Positions 34,091 through 43,309 of a stretch of DNA of 64,000 bases are shown one piece after another. Position 1 is the first letter of the stretch. Each line of letters opens with the position of its first letter. This DNA comes from an uncultured Lachnospiraceae bacterium. GTDB taxonomy: Bacteria > Bacillota > Clostridia > Lachnospirales > Lachnospiraceae. Both the position numbers and the translations under genes were made by a program. Under the pieces are notes generated by a model. The model did not search any database, was not told where the DNA came from, and was given only the letters and a program-made list of their open reading frames with translations. The DNA lies in assembly GCA_910578645.1 (NCBI GenBank), contig CAJTQI010000001.1, forward strand, positions 744,001 through 808,000, in the 5' to 3' direction.

Positions 34091-35539
34091 ATGAAAATGG
34101 CGATAGACGTAAACTTGGGGGACGCTAACGGACAGGTCAGCAGTAATATATACGGACAGTTTATTGAACATGCGCTGGACTGTATTGAGGGAGGAATATA
34201 CGCGCCAGGAAGTGTATATGCGGATGATGATGGCATCAGAAAGGACGTAGTAGGTTTGGTTCAAAGATTTGCCCCTTCTGTGCTGAGGTTTCCGGGAGGA
34301 ACCATTATGTGCCAGTATCATTGGAAGGATGCGGTGGGAGCTAAAGAAAACCGAGTATGGCGTAAAAATTTGATTTGGGGTGGAGAGTTAAGTCCGGAGT
34401 TTGGAACGGCGGAATTTATCAGGCTGTGCCGCAAGATAGGGGCCGAACCGATGCTCTGTATAAATATGGCAAGCGGGACGCCGGAGGAGGCGGGCGACTG
34501 GGTGGAGTACTGTAACGGCACGGGCAATAGCTACTATGCCAGGCTGCGCCGCAGCCATGGTTTTGAAGAGCCCTTTCATGTCAAGTACTGGTGTATCGGA
34601 AATGAGAGTTATTCGGAACCGGATATGGGAATCCATCATAACGTGGATTGTTACATCCGGGATGCCATGGAGTTTATAAAGCGGATGAAGCTGACGGACG
34701 GCTCTATCAAGACGGTGGTGGTAGGCTGCGGGGAGAAAAATTGGAACAATGCCGTTTTGAGGAAACTTCATGCCGTGACGGATTATTTTTCCCTGCATTA
34801 TTATGCATCTACTAAGCAGGGCAGAGTGTATGAGCCCTTTGAAGGAGAGAGACAGTTTCAGGAGATGATAGAGGAAATTTCAGGGTGCATCAACGAGTAT
34901 CCGGATAAGGTGCAAGACTTCAATCCATGGTATCGGTTTGCTCCAAGACAGGACAAAATTAAGATAGCGGTGGATGAATGGAATATTTGGAATTATGAAA
35001 ATAATGATACATATGGGTTAAAACCGGTATATTGCTGGCGGGATGCGCTGTGGAGTGCAAGCATGTTAAATCTGTTTATCAGGACGCCTGCAATCGGGAT
35101 GGCAAATATGGCGCAGATGGTCAATGTGATTGCGCCGGTTATGGCGGATGAAAAGGGGGCATGGCTCCAGACAATTGCATATCCGTTAATCTATTATAGG
35201 CGTTTGATGACAGGGGAGAGAGTTGACGTAAGATTTGATTCACCTGTGATTGAAGGGACGGGGCAAATAGAGGCTTTGAGTGTTGCAGCGGTGCGCAATC
35301 TGGGGAAGCTTTGTGTGGCGGTGGTAAACAGGGATTTTGGACGAAATTACACTATGCGGTTGTCCGGATATGCCGACGGGAGCGGAGAGGGAGACGTGAC
35401 GGTTCTGACTGGTGATGGATGGGATGCGGTATGCAGCAGGGATAAAAGCTGCGTGAAGGAGACAAATATAAGGATTGCGGATGGAGAAATCGAGGTTCCG
35501 GCCGGCAGTATCTGTCTTGCTGTTATGTATGAAAAATGA
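34091..35539 (+). CDS. Intracellular alpha-L-arabinofuranosidase, GH51
   Basis: A 482-aa retaining glycosidase without signal peptide, so it acts inside the cell on imported oligosaccharides. The acid/base glutamate is in WCIGNESY (Glu172) and the nucleophile in IAVDEWNIW (Glu296), both as in GH51. The N-terminal segment VSSNIYGQFIEHA and the RFPGGTIMCQYHW block are also typical. The C-terminal beta-sandwich is complete. It is the last gene of the SBP-permease-permease operon and releases arabinose from arabinan or arabinoxylan fragments. A terminator follows at once. Confidence 0.93.
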   Translation: MKMAIDVNLGDANGQVSSNIYGQFIEHALDCIEGGIYAPGSVYADDDGIRKDVVGLVQRFAPSVLRFPGGTIMCQYHWKDAVGAKENRVWRKNLIWGGELSPEFGTAEFIRLCRKIGAEPMLCINMASGTPEEAGDWVEYCNGTGNSYYARLRRSHGFEEPFHVKYWCIGNESYSEPDMGIHHNVDCYIRDAMEFIKRMKLTDGSIKTVVVGCGEKNWNNAVLRKLHAVTDYFSLHYYASTKQGRVYEPFEGERQFQEMIEEISGCINEYPDKVQDFNPWYRFAPRQDKIKIAVDEWNIWNYENNDTYGLKPVYCWRDALWSASMLNLFIRTPAIGMANMAQMVNVIAPVMADEKGAWLQTIAYPLIYYRRLMTGERVDVRFDSPVIEGTGQIEALSVAAVRNLGKLCVAVVNRDFGRNYTMRLSGYADGSGEGDVTVLTGDGWDAVCSRDKSCVKETNIRIADGEIEVPAGSICLAVMYEK

Positions 35540-35543
35540 GACG

Positions 35544-35585
35544 GCGGCGTCACAAGTGCAAATATAGATGCACCTGTGACGCCGC
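35544..35585. terminator. Terminator shared by the GH51 operon and mecA
   Basis: Eleven-base-pair perfect stem GCGGCGTCACA / TGTGACGCCGC (35544-35554 / 35575-35585) with an inner GTGCA / TGCAC pair. It sits between convergent genes and is followed by TTAAAATATTT on the plus strand. Confidence 0.85.
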
Positions 35586-35622
35586 TTAAAATATTTCATG
35601 TAAGTTCAAACCGCGGGTGGTG

Positions 35623-36399
35623 TCAAAGCTGCGCCAACGCCTCGATTGCGTTATCCTTGATAAGAGGCTCGTAATGCTCTTCCAGATAGGCTTTCGTTGA
35701 GAGAGCGGCCTTTTCCAACTTGCCGTATTCTGAAATCAGGTTACAGATGCGGTTGAAGTCCGGCGCGCTTAACATGGCGGAGTTGATAAGCAGGAGATAA
35801 CCGCCCTTCGCCTCATCTTTGTACAAGGTATTGACACCCCGGTAGGAAGAGGCGGCCACGTGTGCCAGCCTGGTTACATCATGCAACGTGGTAAAGTAGA
35901 AAAGTTGGTTTGAAGGCTGTACGGAGACGGTTTCCTTCACGTCGCCGTGGGCGCTGTGGGTTTCTGACTGGGAAGTCTTCGTCTTGGAAGAATCCTGCGC
36001 CACATCGGTACCGCTCATCTTGCGTAACATGTTTAAGACTTCGTCCGCTCCATCGGAAAAAGCATCTATCAGGTCGTCGGAATCTTCGTCGTATTCGTCA
36101 TCCTCATGAACCGACGGGGCAAACTTGGAGAAACGTGTGTCCAGTTCTTCCGGGTCGTCCACTTTGGTAATAATCAGTACGATACATTCGGAGCTTAGTG
36201 GAATTGCCTCAATCATAAGAGGAATATCCTCTGCCTCAAAACCACATTCGTAGGAAGCCTGCCGCATCATATCGCGGAAGAGGCTTTTGGCTTTCTCCGT
36301 ACCGTAGGCAAGTTCGCTGATTTTCAGTTCTCTGGTGGCTAAATCCTCCCTTGTAAGGGTGCAGCGGATTTGGTGTTCATTTACTTTTTCTATTTTCAT
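35623..36399 (-). CDS. mecA: Adaptor protein MecA
   Basis: A 258-aa ClpC adaptor. The N-terminal substrate-binding domain (MKIEKVNEHQIRCTLTREDL) is linked by an acidic region (SVHEDDEYDEDSDDLIDAF) to a C-terminal ClpC-binding domain (TTLHDVTRLAHVAASSYRGV… and AYLEEHYEPLIKDNAIEAL). In Bacillus it hands ComK and other proteins to ClpCP. ATG 36399 is chosen over a GTG nine bases upstream because of AAGGA 10 nt before it. Monocistronic. Confidence 0.93.
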   Translation of the reverse strand: MKIEKVNEHQIRCTLTREDLATRELKISELAYGTEKAKSLFRDMMRQASYECGFEAEDIPLMIEAIPLSSECIVLIITKVDDPEELDTRFSKFAPSVHEDDEYDEDSDDLIDAFSDGADEVLNMLRKMSGTDVAQDSSKTKTSQSETHSAHGDVKETVSVQPSNQLFYFTTLHDVTRLAHVAASSYRGVNTLYKDEAKGGYLLLINSAMLSAPDFNRICNLISEYGKLEKAALSTKAYLEEHYEPLIKDNAIEALAQL

Positions 36400-36575
36400 T
36401 GATATCACATCCTTAATATCATATTATATTCTGGCCGCAAACTGGTTCCTGACACACAAAGAACGCGTAAAACGACAGGAAACCAGGCTGTTACCATGTA
36501 TCTTATACTTTACGCTAATTTTAGTCAATAGTGTGCATAAAGTGTTTAAAATTTTTTTATAATTTTAGAATATAC

Positions 36576-36604
36576 TTGCTTTTTTGTCATATTATGGTTA
36601 TAAT
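36576..36604 (+). promoter_or_regulatory. Strong promoter of a candidate small RNA
   Basis: TTGCTT (36576-36581), 17-bp spacer, TATAAT (36599-36604), in a very AT-rich context. Expected start at about 36611. No ORF with a ribosome binding site follows within 600 bp. Confidence 0.75.
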
Positions 36605-36610
36605 TGTACT

Positions 36611-36858
36611 ACAAGATGCCTCCGGTAATCGGCAATGGAAGGAGGCAGTGCACATAAATTTCATAAAATAACATCTTAATCTCCCGGATTGTTTGAATCG
36701 TTATAGCAGCGAGGGAGAGCGTCTTATAGGCAACGTGCCTGTTCGTGGACATATCTTATCTCTTTCTTTATTTCACAAATTATAATTCACAAGGAATGAG
36801 TAGGTTATACAGTTATTTTTCATTTATTTTTGCATGCCGGAGGTATCTTTGTATTTTT
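36611..36858 (+). ncRNA. Candidate structured non-coding RNA (6S-like outline)
   Basis: The predicted transcript begins ACAAGATGCCTCCGG and ends CCGGAGGTATCTTTGT plus TATTTTT. Its two ends can pair over about 15 bp (36611-36625 with 36837-36852), giving a closed RNA of about 248 nt with a U-tail. Inside are a TCTCCC…GGGAGA stem (36680-36718 region), an AGGCA-ACG-TGCCT hairpin, and a local alternative in which the 5' TGCCTCC pairs with GGAGGCA at 36641-36647. The closed-rod outline is that of 6S RNA, but I cannot confirm the family. The rest of the 840-bp gap up to 37243 has a GCGCCC/GGGTGC hairpin near 36863-36893 and the promoter of the next gene, but no gene. Confidence 0.45.
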
Positions 36859-37159
36859 AAAGTGCGCCCTATGGGATAAAATGGGTGCGTGCCTTGGTTT
36901 TTATCTGGCATCCTAATATATCATATGCTGTTAGTATATCACAATACTCTTTTTGGCAGACTAAATTTAGGATGAAGACGGCACAGGTCTGAAAACATAT
37001 GGGAAAGTATATGTTCCTTTATTATATTTTAGACGCAGGACTCTGTGATTTATCAGGAAGTTCCCGCTTCGGGGTGCTGTGGGCAGCCTGTGCCGCATAA
37101 TGGTATGGCGGGATGCCGTAGAAACCATATTTACTGTCCGGGGTGAATGATGCACACAT

Positions 37160-37189
37160 TTGCTTGACGAAAAATGTCAAAATTATAAT
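37160..37189 (+). promoter_or_regulatory. Promoter region of the GH18 gene
   Basis: TTGCTT (37160-37165), 18-bp spacer, TATAAT (37184-37189); TTGACG at 37164 overlaps as an alternative but with too short a spacer. A second TATAAT at 37211-37216 lacks a good -35. Confidence 0.55.
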
Positions 37190-37243
37190 GACTGAAAAGG
37201 AATAGTCTGATATAATGAGGACGGTCAGAAAGGAGCTGGATAC

Positions 37244-38938
37244 ATGAAGAAAATAATTCCGGTACTAATCGCGGTCGTTCTTATTATCGTGGTTGCGGCA
37301 ATAGGTTTCGGAACAATGCTGTTAGATAAATATTCTTATTCTAAGGAAAGGGCAGACTTGACGGAATATTTTGGGGTCAGGGGAGATGATGACGTACCGA
37401 TTATCTTGCAGGACGAACAGGTTGAGGAACATGCGAAACTGTGGGATGGCGTGTGCTATTTTGATTTTGCCACGGTGCATAAATATTTTAATGACAGATT
37501 TTATGAAGATAAGAAAGAGAGTCTTCTTTTATATGCGTTGCCGGATGTGGTGGTCAGCACCAAAATTGGCTCACAGTCGGTATCCGTGGGTGGAGACGGC
37601 AGCAGCAGGGATTATGTGATTGCCAGGTACGAGGGGGATACCTTGTATGTGGCGGCGGATTTTGTGAAAGAGTATTCCAATTTCTCTTATACGCTGTACA
37701 CGGAGCCGAACCATATGCAGGTTTATACGCAGTGGGATGAGCGCCAGGTGGCAGTCATTACAAAAGACACCCAGGTGCGTTACCAAGGCGGAATTAAGAG
37801 TGATATCCTTACCGATGTATCCAAAGGGGATAAAGTCGTTGTGCTTGAGACGATGGAGACATGGAGTAAGGTGAAGACAGAAGATGCCTTCATCGGTTAT
37901 GTGGAGAACAAAAGAATGGGAGAAGCATTTGCGGAGACGCTTCTTCCGGTGACAGATTACGTAGAGCCTGTGTATCAGTCCAATACAAGAGACCATAAGA
38001 TTAATCTTGCCTGGCATGCGGTGGCCAGTGCGGCAGGGAATGATACGCTTTCGGAGATGATGGCGGGAACGAAGAGTATCAATGTAATTTCCCCTACATG
38101 GTTTGCATTAAGCGACAATGAGGGAAACTTCACGAGCAATGCGACGGCGGGCTACGTGTCACAGGCCCATAGTATGGGTCTGGAAGTCTGGGGGCTTGTG
38201 GATAATTTTACAAATGAAGGCGTGGATACTTATGAAGTGCTTGCGGGGACGAGTACCAGGTCACATTTGATTAGCGGGTTGATTGCGGCGGCGCTGGAAT
38301 ATGATTTGGACGGAATTAATGTTGACTTTGAAAATATTAGTCTGGATGCCGGTGAGCCGTTCATACAGTTTATCAGGGAATTGTCAATTCCCTGCAGGCA
38401 GCACGGTATTGTTTTGTCAGTGGACAACTATGTACCTATGGGATATACGGACCACTATAATAGGAAAGAACAGGGAATTGTGGCAGATTATGTCGTCATT
38501 ATGGGATATGATGAGCACTACAGAGGCAGTGAGACGGCAGGTTCCGTGGCGTCCATCAATTTTGTGGAGAAGGGGATAGCGGATACCGTGGCGCAGGTTC
38601 CTGCCCATAAGGTGATTAATGCGATTCCGTTCTACACAAGAATTTGGGAAACGAACGGTACAACGGTGGACAGCCAGGCAGTGGGTATGGAGATTGCCCA
38701 ACAGTATGTCAAGGAACACGGCATTACCACAGTATGGAACGAAGAGACATGTCAGAATTATGGGGAATACCAGTCTGATGGCAGTCTTTTCCAGGTGTGG
38801 CTTGAAGACAGCGACTCTATACGCGTAAAACTAAATATTATGAGTAAATACGGCATTGCGGGTGTGGCAGAGTGGAAACTTGGCTTTGAAGTGGATTCTA
38901 TCTGGGACGTGATTGAGGAATATATGAACCAGTCATAA
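37244..38938 (+). CDS. GH18-domain cell-wall or spore-type glycosidase with SH3-like domain
   Basis: A 564-aa protein with an N-terminal membrane anchor (IPVLIAVVLIIVVAAIGFG). An extracellular region follows with an SH3-like segment (about 165-225, AVITKDTQVRYQGG…WSKVKTEDAFIGYV). The C-terminal GH18 barrel carries the catalytic DGxxxDxE motif (DGINVDFE, Asp356, Asp361, Glu363). Proteins of this layout resemble spore peptidoglycan hydrolases (YaaH/YdhD type) and probably cleave N-acetylglucosaminyl bonds in the wall. It is followed by a CwlD-type amidase, which fits a wall-remodelling role. Confidence 0.9.
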   Translation: MKKIIPVLIAVVLIIVVAAIGFGTMLLDKYSYSKERADLTEYFGVRGDDDVPIILQDEQVEEHAKLWDGVCYFDFATVHKYFNDRFYEDKKESLLLYALPDVVVSTKIGSQSVSVGGDGSSRDYVIARYEGDTLYVAADFVKEYSNFSYTLYTEPNHMQVYTQWDERQVAVITKDTQVRYQGGIKSDILTDVSKGDKVVVLETMETWSKVKTEDAFIGYVENKRMGEAFAETLLPVTDYVEPVYQSNTRDHKINLAWHAVASAAGNDTLSEMMAGTKSINVISPTWFALSDNEGNFTSNATAGYVSQAHSMGLEVWGLVDNFTNEGVDTYEVLAGTSTRSHLISGLIAAALEYDLDGINVDFENISLDAGEPFIQFIRELSIPCRQHGIVLSVDNYVPMGYTDHYNRKEQGIVADYVVIMGYDEHYRGSETAGSVASINFVEKGIADTVAQVPAHKVINAIPFYTRIWETNGTTVDSQAVGMEIAQQYVKEHGITTVWNEETCQNYGEYQSDGSLFQVWLEDSDSIRVKLNIMSKYGIAGVAEWKLGFEVDSIWDVIEEYMNQS

Positions 38939-39045
38939 CGCCAGGAGCAATGCCCGGGAGGCCGCAGGCAATTATATGGCGGTGCGCATTTTTTGGCAGA
39001 ACCTTTCATATGCATTTATAAAGGCGCTTGTGTTAGGAATGAGAT

Positions 39046-39774
39046 ATGAAGAGGAAGAAGCCGGAAGAATATGAGAGACTTGTCAGGGCGGCATTGCTTG
39101 GGATGATGGCTGTGGCGGCCTGGCTGATTGTGCGTGGCGGCAGCAGGATGATGTCGTCGTCTGTCTCCTCGGGGGATGTGAAGGCACCGGAGCAGAAGCG
39201 ATGCGTGGTGATTGATGCAGGCCACGGCGGGGCAGACCCGGGCAAGGTCAGTGTGGACGGGAGTCTGGAGAAAGACATCAATTTGCAGATTGCCTTGAAA
39301 CTCCAGAAGTTTTTGCAGATGCAGGATATAGATGCGGTCCTCACGCGGGAATCCGATGCAGGACTGTATGATGAGGACGCTTCGAATAAAAAAGTACAGG
39401 ATATGAAGAACCGGGTTGCCATCATTGAGGAGAGACAGCCGGCGCTTACGGTCAGCATACACCAGAACAGTTATCATGAGGAATATGTGCATGGGGCGCA
39501 GGTTTTTTATTATGCGAACAGCGATAAAAGCAAGGAACTTGCGGAGCGGATTCAACAGGTCATGGCACTGGAGCTAGACAGGGACAATGCCAGACAGGCG
39601 AAAGCCAATGACAGTTATTACTTACTTAAAAAGACATCTTCACCGATAGTGATTGTTGAGTGCGGTTTTTTGTCTAATTATGAGGAGGCGCAGAAACTGT
39701 CATCGGAACTGTACCAGGAGCAGGTTGCATGGGCAATACATATGGCTATTTTGCAGTATTTAAATACGGATTAA
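39046..39774 (+). CDS. N-acetylmuramoyl-L-alanine amidase, CwlD-like
   Basis: A 242-aa zinc amidase (Amidase_3) with an N-terminal membrane anchor (AALLGMMAVAAWLIV). Zinc ligands and catalytic residues appear in VVIDAGHGGADPG, SLEKDIN, SIHQNS and VECGFLSN. Length and absence of extra wall-binding repeats match CwlD, which in sporulators prepares muramic-delta-lactam in the spore cortex. The neighbouring GH18 and SleB-type proteins support a wall or spore context. Confidence 0.9.
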   Translation: MKRKKPEEYERLVRAALLGMMAVAAWLIVRGGSRMMSSSVSSGDVKAPEQKRCVVIDAGHGGADPGKVSVDGSLEKDINLQIALKLQKFLQMQDIDAVLTRESDAGLYDEDASNKKVQDMKNRVAIIEERQPALTVSIHQNSYHEEYVHGAQVFYYANSDKSKELAERIQQVMALELDRDNARQAKANDSYYLLKKTSSPIVIVECGFLSNYEEAQKLSSELYQEQVAWAIHMAILQYLNTD

Positions 39775-39830
39775 TCGTCCCGATGATACAGAGACGGTGA
39801 AATTGTGTATGATAGAAAAGGGAACCTTAT

Positions 39831-40880
39831 GTGGATACGAAGATAATTCGAATAGATGAACAGCATATAGACATGGCTCTTATAGAGGAAGCAGGAAAGA
39901 TAATAAAGGCGGGCGGACTCGTTGCGTTCCCGACAGAGACGGTTTATGGTTTGGGTGGCGATGCGCTTAATCCGCTGTCCTCGGAGAAAATTTATAAAGC
40001 CAAGGGGCGTCCTAGCGACAATCCACTGATTGTACATATCGCGGATATGCAATATCTGGACAGAATTGTGCGCAAGGTGCCGGACAGCGCATACAAGTTG
40101 GCAGAACGGTTCTGGCCGGGACCGCTGACGATGATTTTATATAAAGCTGATATGGTACCCTATGAGACGACGGGGGGACTGGACACGGTGGCAGTGCGTA
40201 TGCCTGTGCACCGTGTGGCACGCGAACTGATTAAGGCAGCGGGCGGCTATGTTGCGGCTCCCAGTGCGAACCGCTCAGGCAGGCCGAGCCCTACGCTCGC
40301 AAAATATGTAGCCGAGGATATGGCTGGCAGAATTGATATGATTATAGACGGCGGGAATGTGGAGATTGGGCTTGAGTCTACGATTATAGATTTGACATCT
40401 AAGGAACCGACGGTGCTTCGCCCAGGCTGCATCACGAAACAGATGTTAAGCCAGGTGCTTTCCGGCGTGGAAGAGGATATTACGCTGATGCGGGATGATG
40501 CCGGACAAGCTCCCAGGGCGCCGGGGATGAAGTACAGGCATTATGCACCGCAAGGAGACATGACGGTAGTGTCCGGGGAAGAAGGCCGTGTGACGGAATA
40601 TATCAATGAACAGGTGTTCCTCCGGAAGTCTGACAATAAAAGAACGGGTGTTATATGTACGGATGCAAGTGTGGAAAAGTACCGTGCGGATGTCTGCAAA
40701 AGTGTGGGAAACAGAAATGATGAAGCAGGAATCGCCAGGGAACTATATCGTGTCCTGCGGGAGTTCGACGATGAGAAGGTAGAAGTGATTTATGCGGAAG
40801 CGTTTGATGCCGACGGAATCGGACAAGCTATTATGAACCGGCTGTTGAAGGCGGCCGGGCATAAAGTGGTCTGTGTGTAG
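39831..40880 (+). CDS. L-threonylcarbamoyladenylate synthase (Sua5/YwlC)
   Basis: Makes threonylcarbamoyl-AMP for the t6A37 modification of ANN-decoding tRNAs. The 349-aa length marks the longer Sua5 type: an N-terminal YrdC domain (GGLVAFPTETVYGLGGDAL; KGRPSDNPLIVHI; SANRSGRPSPT) plus the C-terminal Sua5 domain (PGMKYRHYAP onward). The start is GTG 39831, eight bases after AAAAGGG. It precedes rpiB on the same strand, an order also seen in Bacillus-type genomes. Confidence 0.94.
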   Translation: MDTKIIRIDEQHIDMALIEEAGKIIKAGGLVAFPTETVYGLGGDALNPLSSEKIYKAKGRPSDNPLIVHIADMQYLDRIVRKVPDSAYKLAERFWPGPLTMILYKADMVPYETTGGLDTVAVRMPVHRVARELIKAAGGYVAAPSANRSGRPSPTLAKYVAEDMAGRIDMIIDGGNVEIGLESTIIDLTSKEPTVLRPGCITKQMLSQVLSGVEEDITLMRDDAGQAPRAPGMKYRHYAPQGDMTVVSGEEGRVTEYINEQVFLRKSDNKRTGVICTDASVEKYRADVCKSVGNRNDEAGIARELYRVLREFDDEKVEVIYAEAFDADGIGQAIMNRLLKAAGHKVVCV

Positions 40881-40963
40881 ATTTAGGAATCGAACATGTC
40901 AGACATTAATTAAGGACATTGGTTTATAGAGATAATCTATAGGACTGTGAAGGAGGAATGGAT

Positions 40964-41392
40964 ATGATAGCAATCGGGAGTGACCATGGGGGATATGATT
41001 TGAAGGAGGCTGTTATCGCCCATCTGGAGGAGCGGGGTATTGCATGTAAAGACTATGGATGCGCTGACAAGAGTTCTTGTGATTATCCTGTGTATGGGCG
41101 TGCAGTTGCCGAGGCAGTTGCCAAGGGTGAGTGTGAGCGTGGTATTGTCATCTGCACGACAGGCATAGGTATCTCGATTACGGCGAACAAGGTACAGGGA
41201 ATCCGGTGTGCGTTGTGTGCGGATACTTTGACGGCGAAGATGACCAGGCTGCACAATGATGCCAATGTGCTTGCTATGGGAGGCGGCATTGTGGGAGTGA
41301 ACCTGGCATTGAGCATTGTGGATACTTTCTTGGATACGGAGTTCTCCGAGGAAGAGAAACATATAAGAAGAGTTGGACTTATTGAGCAGTAG
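40964..41392 (+). CDS. rpiB: Ribose-5-phosphate isomerase B
   Basis: A 142-aa RpiB/LacAB-family isomerase that interconverts ribose-5-P and ribulose-5-P. It has IGSDHGGYDLKE, the catalytic Cys in ICTTGIGISITANK and the HNDANVLAMGGG block. AGGAGG (40951-40956) lies 7 nt before ATG 40964; ATG 40958 is only 1 nt from it. A perfect TGAAAAATC / GATTTTTCA hairpin (about 41400-41420) follows and may end transcription. Confidence 0.94.
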   Translation: MIAIGSDHGGYDLKEAVIAHLEERGIACKDYGCADKSSCDYPVYGRAVAEAVAKGECERGIVICTTGIGISITANKVQGIRCALCADTLTAKMTRLHNDANVLAMGGGIVGVNLALSIVDTFLDTEFSEEEKHIRRVGLIEQ

Positions 41393-41530
41393 GAACGGAT
41401 TGAAAAATCCCTGATTTTTCAACTTCCTATTTAAAGCAGTATCGCAAGCTGACTTGCGAAACGCATGGGGAGTAGTGTACTGAGGAGAATATAATTTGTT
41501 GTAAAACAGTATGGGGACACGGAGGGGCTT

Positions 41531-42730
41531 ATGAGAGGTAAGCATAGAGGGGCTGTCTGGATGGTGTTGGTGCTGTTGTCAGGACTAATGACTGTCACCG
41601 TCCATGCGACGGAAGAGACCCGCCGGAAGATTAATGAAGCTGAGCAGGAGAAGAAAGACACAGAGTCCAAACTGGATGAAACGGAGGAAAGCCTGAAGCA
41701 ACTGAACGAACAAAAAGATTCTTTGCAGGGCGCTCTGACAACTTTAAATACGGAACTTTCCCAGGTGAGCAACAATTTAAGCGACTTAGAGACGAAGATT
41801 TCGGATAAAGAAGCGGAAATTGAGGCGTTGGACGAGAAAATTATCCAGGTACAGGGAGAATTGGAGACGGCCATACAGCTTAAAGACGACCAGTATGCGA
41901 CTATGAAAGAGCAGATAAAATTCATGTATGAGAAAAGCGATTATCTGTATCTCGAATTGTTTTTTTCTGCGGGCAGCTATGCCGATTTCCTGAATAAAAA
42001 CAGTTATGTCGAGCAGTTGTCTTCTTATCAACAAAAAGTGTTGCAGGATTATAAGGACGCTCAGGCGGCCATGGAAGCCAAAGAGGCGGAGCTTCAGCTT
42101 GCTATGGAGCAGTTAGAGAAAGATAAGGAAGAGTTGGATGAATACAAGGTGCAGGTGGTGGCCGAACAGAGCCGGGTGTCAGGTCTGGTGAGTAAAACAT
42201 CCAACTCCATCAACGCAACGGCAGGACAGATTTCGGAGGCGGAGGCAGAGGCGCTCGCCTATGAGCAGAAAATTAAAGAACAAGAAGAAAATATTAGCGT
42301 ATTGAAAGCAAAGCTGGCAGAAGAAATCCGTATGGCGGAGTTGGCTGCACAGTCTAGTTGGCGTGATATTTCTGAGGTGACGTTTGCGGAAGGAGACAGA
42401 TATTTATTGGCGAACCTGATTTATTGCGAAGCAGGCGGAGAGCCCTATGCAGGCCAGGTGGCGGTAGGCGCGGTGGTAATCAACAGAGTGTTGAGTTCGG
42501 TCTATCCAAATACAGTAACTGGTGTTATATATCAATCCAGACAGTTTCAGCCTGTAGGCAGTGGGCGGCTTGCACTTGCGTTGTCGGAAGGCAGGGCAAC
42601 GGCCAGCTGTTACCAGGCGGCAGATGAAGCTATGAGCGGCACTACCAACGTAGGAAACTGTGTTTATTTCAGGACTCCCGTGGATGGGGTTTCGCCGAAG
42701 TATACAATCGGCGGACATATTTTCTATTAA
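41531..42730 (+). CDS. SleB-type cell-wall hydrolase with PcsB-like coiled coil
   Basis: A 399-aa secreted protein with a signal peptide (VWMVLVLLSGLMTVTVHA). A long coiled coil (about residues 30-265) like those of PcsB/EnvC proteins follows. The C-terminal Hydrolase_2 (SleB/CwlJ) domain (about 285-399) has LANLIYCEAGGEPYAGQVAVG with the catalytic-type glutamate, then QSRQFQPVGSG and YFRTPVDG. SleB enzymes are lytic transglycosylases acting on spore cortex, but the coiled-coil fusion suggests a growth or division role. The gene's stop overlaps the convergent DUF402 stop by 4 bp. Confidence 0.9.
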   Translation: MRGKHRGAVWMVLVLLSGLMTVTVHATEETRRKINEAEQEKKDTESKLDETEESLKQLNEQKDSLQGALTTLNTELSQVSNNLSDLETKISDKEAEIEALDEKIIQVQGELETAIQLKDDQYATMKEQIKFMYEKSDYLYLELFFSAGSYADFLNKNSYVEQLSSYQQKVLQDYKDAQAAMEAKEAELQLAMEQLEKDKEELDEYKVQVVAEQSRVSGLVSKTSNSINATAGQISEAEAEALAYEQKIKEQEENISVLKAKLAEEIRMAELAAQSSWRDISEVTFAEGDRYLLANLIYCEAGGEPYAGQVAVGAVVINRVLSSVYPNTVTGVIYQSRQFQPVGSGRLALALSEGRATASCYQAADEAMSGTTNVGNCVYFRTPVDGVSPKYTIGGHIFY

Positions 42731-43215
42731 GATATGGAGGGGAAATATTCTTCAGTAGGTTTCTGCAGCGCAGGGAAATCACCTGCGTAGATGGTTTTGA
42801 GGAGGCAGTCTAGGCGCAGCAGGGATTTTTCTAACATCTCCTCGGTAAGTATGCCGGACTTTCTGGCAGTGACGAGTTCGTCCAAGTCGACTACTTTTAC
42901 GAAACCGTCGGGATAGACGATAACGTCTGCAAGCAGGTCGGTGACAATATATGTATCCGTGTCTTCATGATAGCTGTAATCAACGATATCACAGTACCAG
43001 AAGAGCAGGGTATCGTCTTCTTTATAAAATCGGCTGACCTTGATGCCTTCTTGCAGGTAATAGCAGGAACAGCCATGATGTAAGTCTTTGCGCGGTTTAA
43101 GGGAGTTCCATTTGGTCACGATTATTTCCGGGCTGCGGTGCAGCACGGTGTCGTCCTTTAGCAGGATGCATTCTTCGGGAATCAGTCTTTTGCGGTATAT
43201 AATCGGATTTGCCAT
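42727..43215 (-). CDS. DUF402 domain protein
   Basis: A 162-aa protein with a DUF402 fold. It has SLKPRKDLHHGCSCYYLQEG, FWYCDIVDYSYHEDTDTYIV, TDLLADVIVYPDGFVKVVDLDEL and a helical end. Some DUF402 proteins hydrolyse nucleoside di- and triphosphates; the Asp residues in the VVDLDEL and DLLADV blocks are the expected metal ligands. ATG 43215 follows TGGAGG with 6-nt spacing, so the longer frame to 43263 is not used. Its stop codon overlaps that of the convergent SleB gene. Confidence 0.85.
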   Translation of the reverse strand: MANPIIYRKRLIPEECILLKDDTVLHRSPEIIVTKWNSLKPRKDLHHGCSCYYLQEGIKVSRFYKEDDTLLFWYCDIVDYSYHEDTDTYIVTDLLADVIVYPDGFVKVVDLDELVTARKSGILTEEMLEKSLLRLDCLLKTIYAGDFPALQKPTEEYFPSIS

Positions 43216-43309
43216 AGTAATCCTCCATTTTTGGTTAATGTACTTCCGGAAGCGTTTCGCCACATGCCTTCGGGAGTATATGGTTAGTTTTCGGATTTGG
43301 CCATAAACA

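Noticed and set aside
36613..36647. c-di-GMP (GEMM) or c-di-AMP riboswitch, suggested by GCCTCCGG
   Set aside because: Only this short string matches. The other conserved blocks of both aptamers are absent and no gene follows closely.
36967..37155. A possible short gene in the gap before the GH18 gene
   Set aside because: The frame is short, has no ribosome binding site and no conserved-looking composition.
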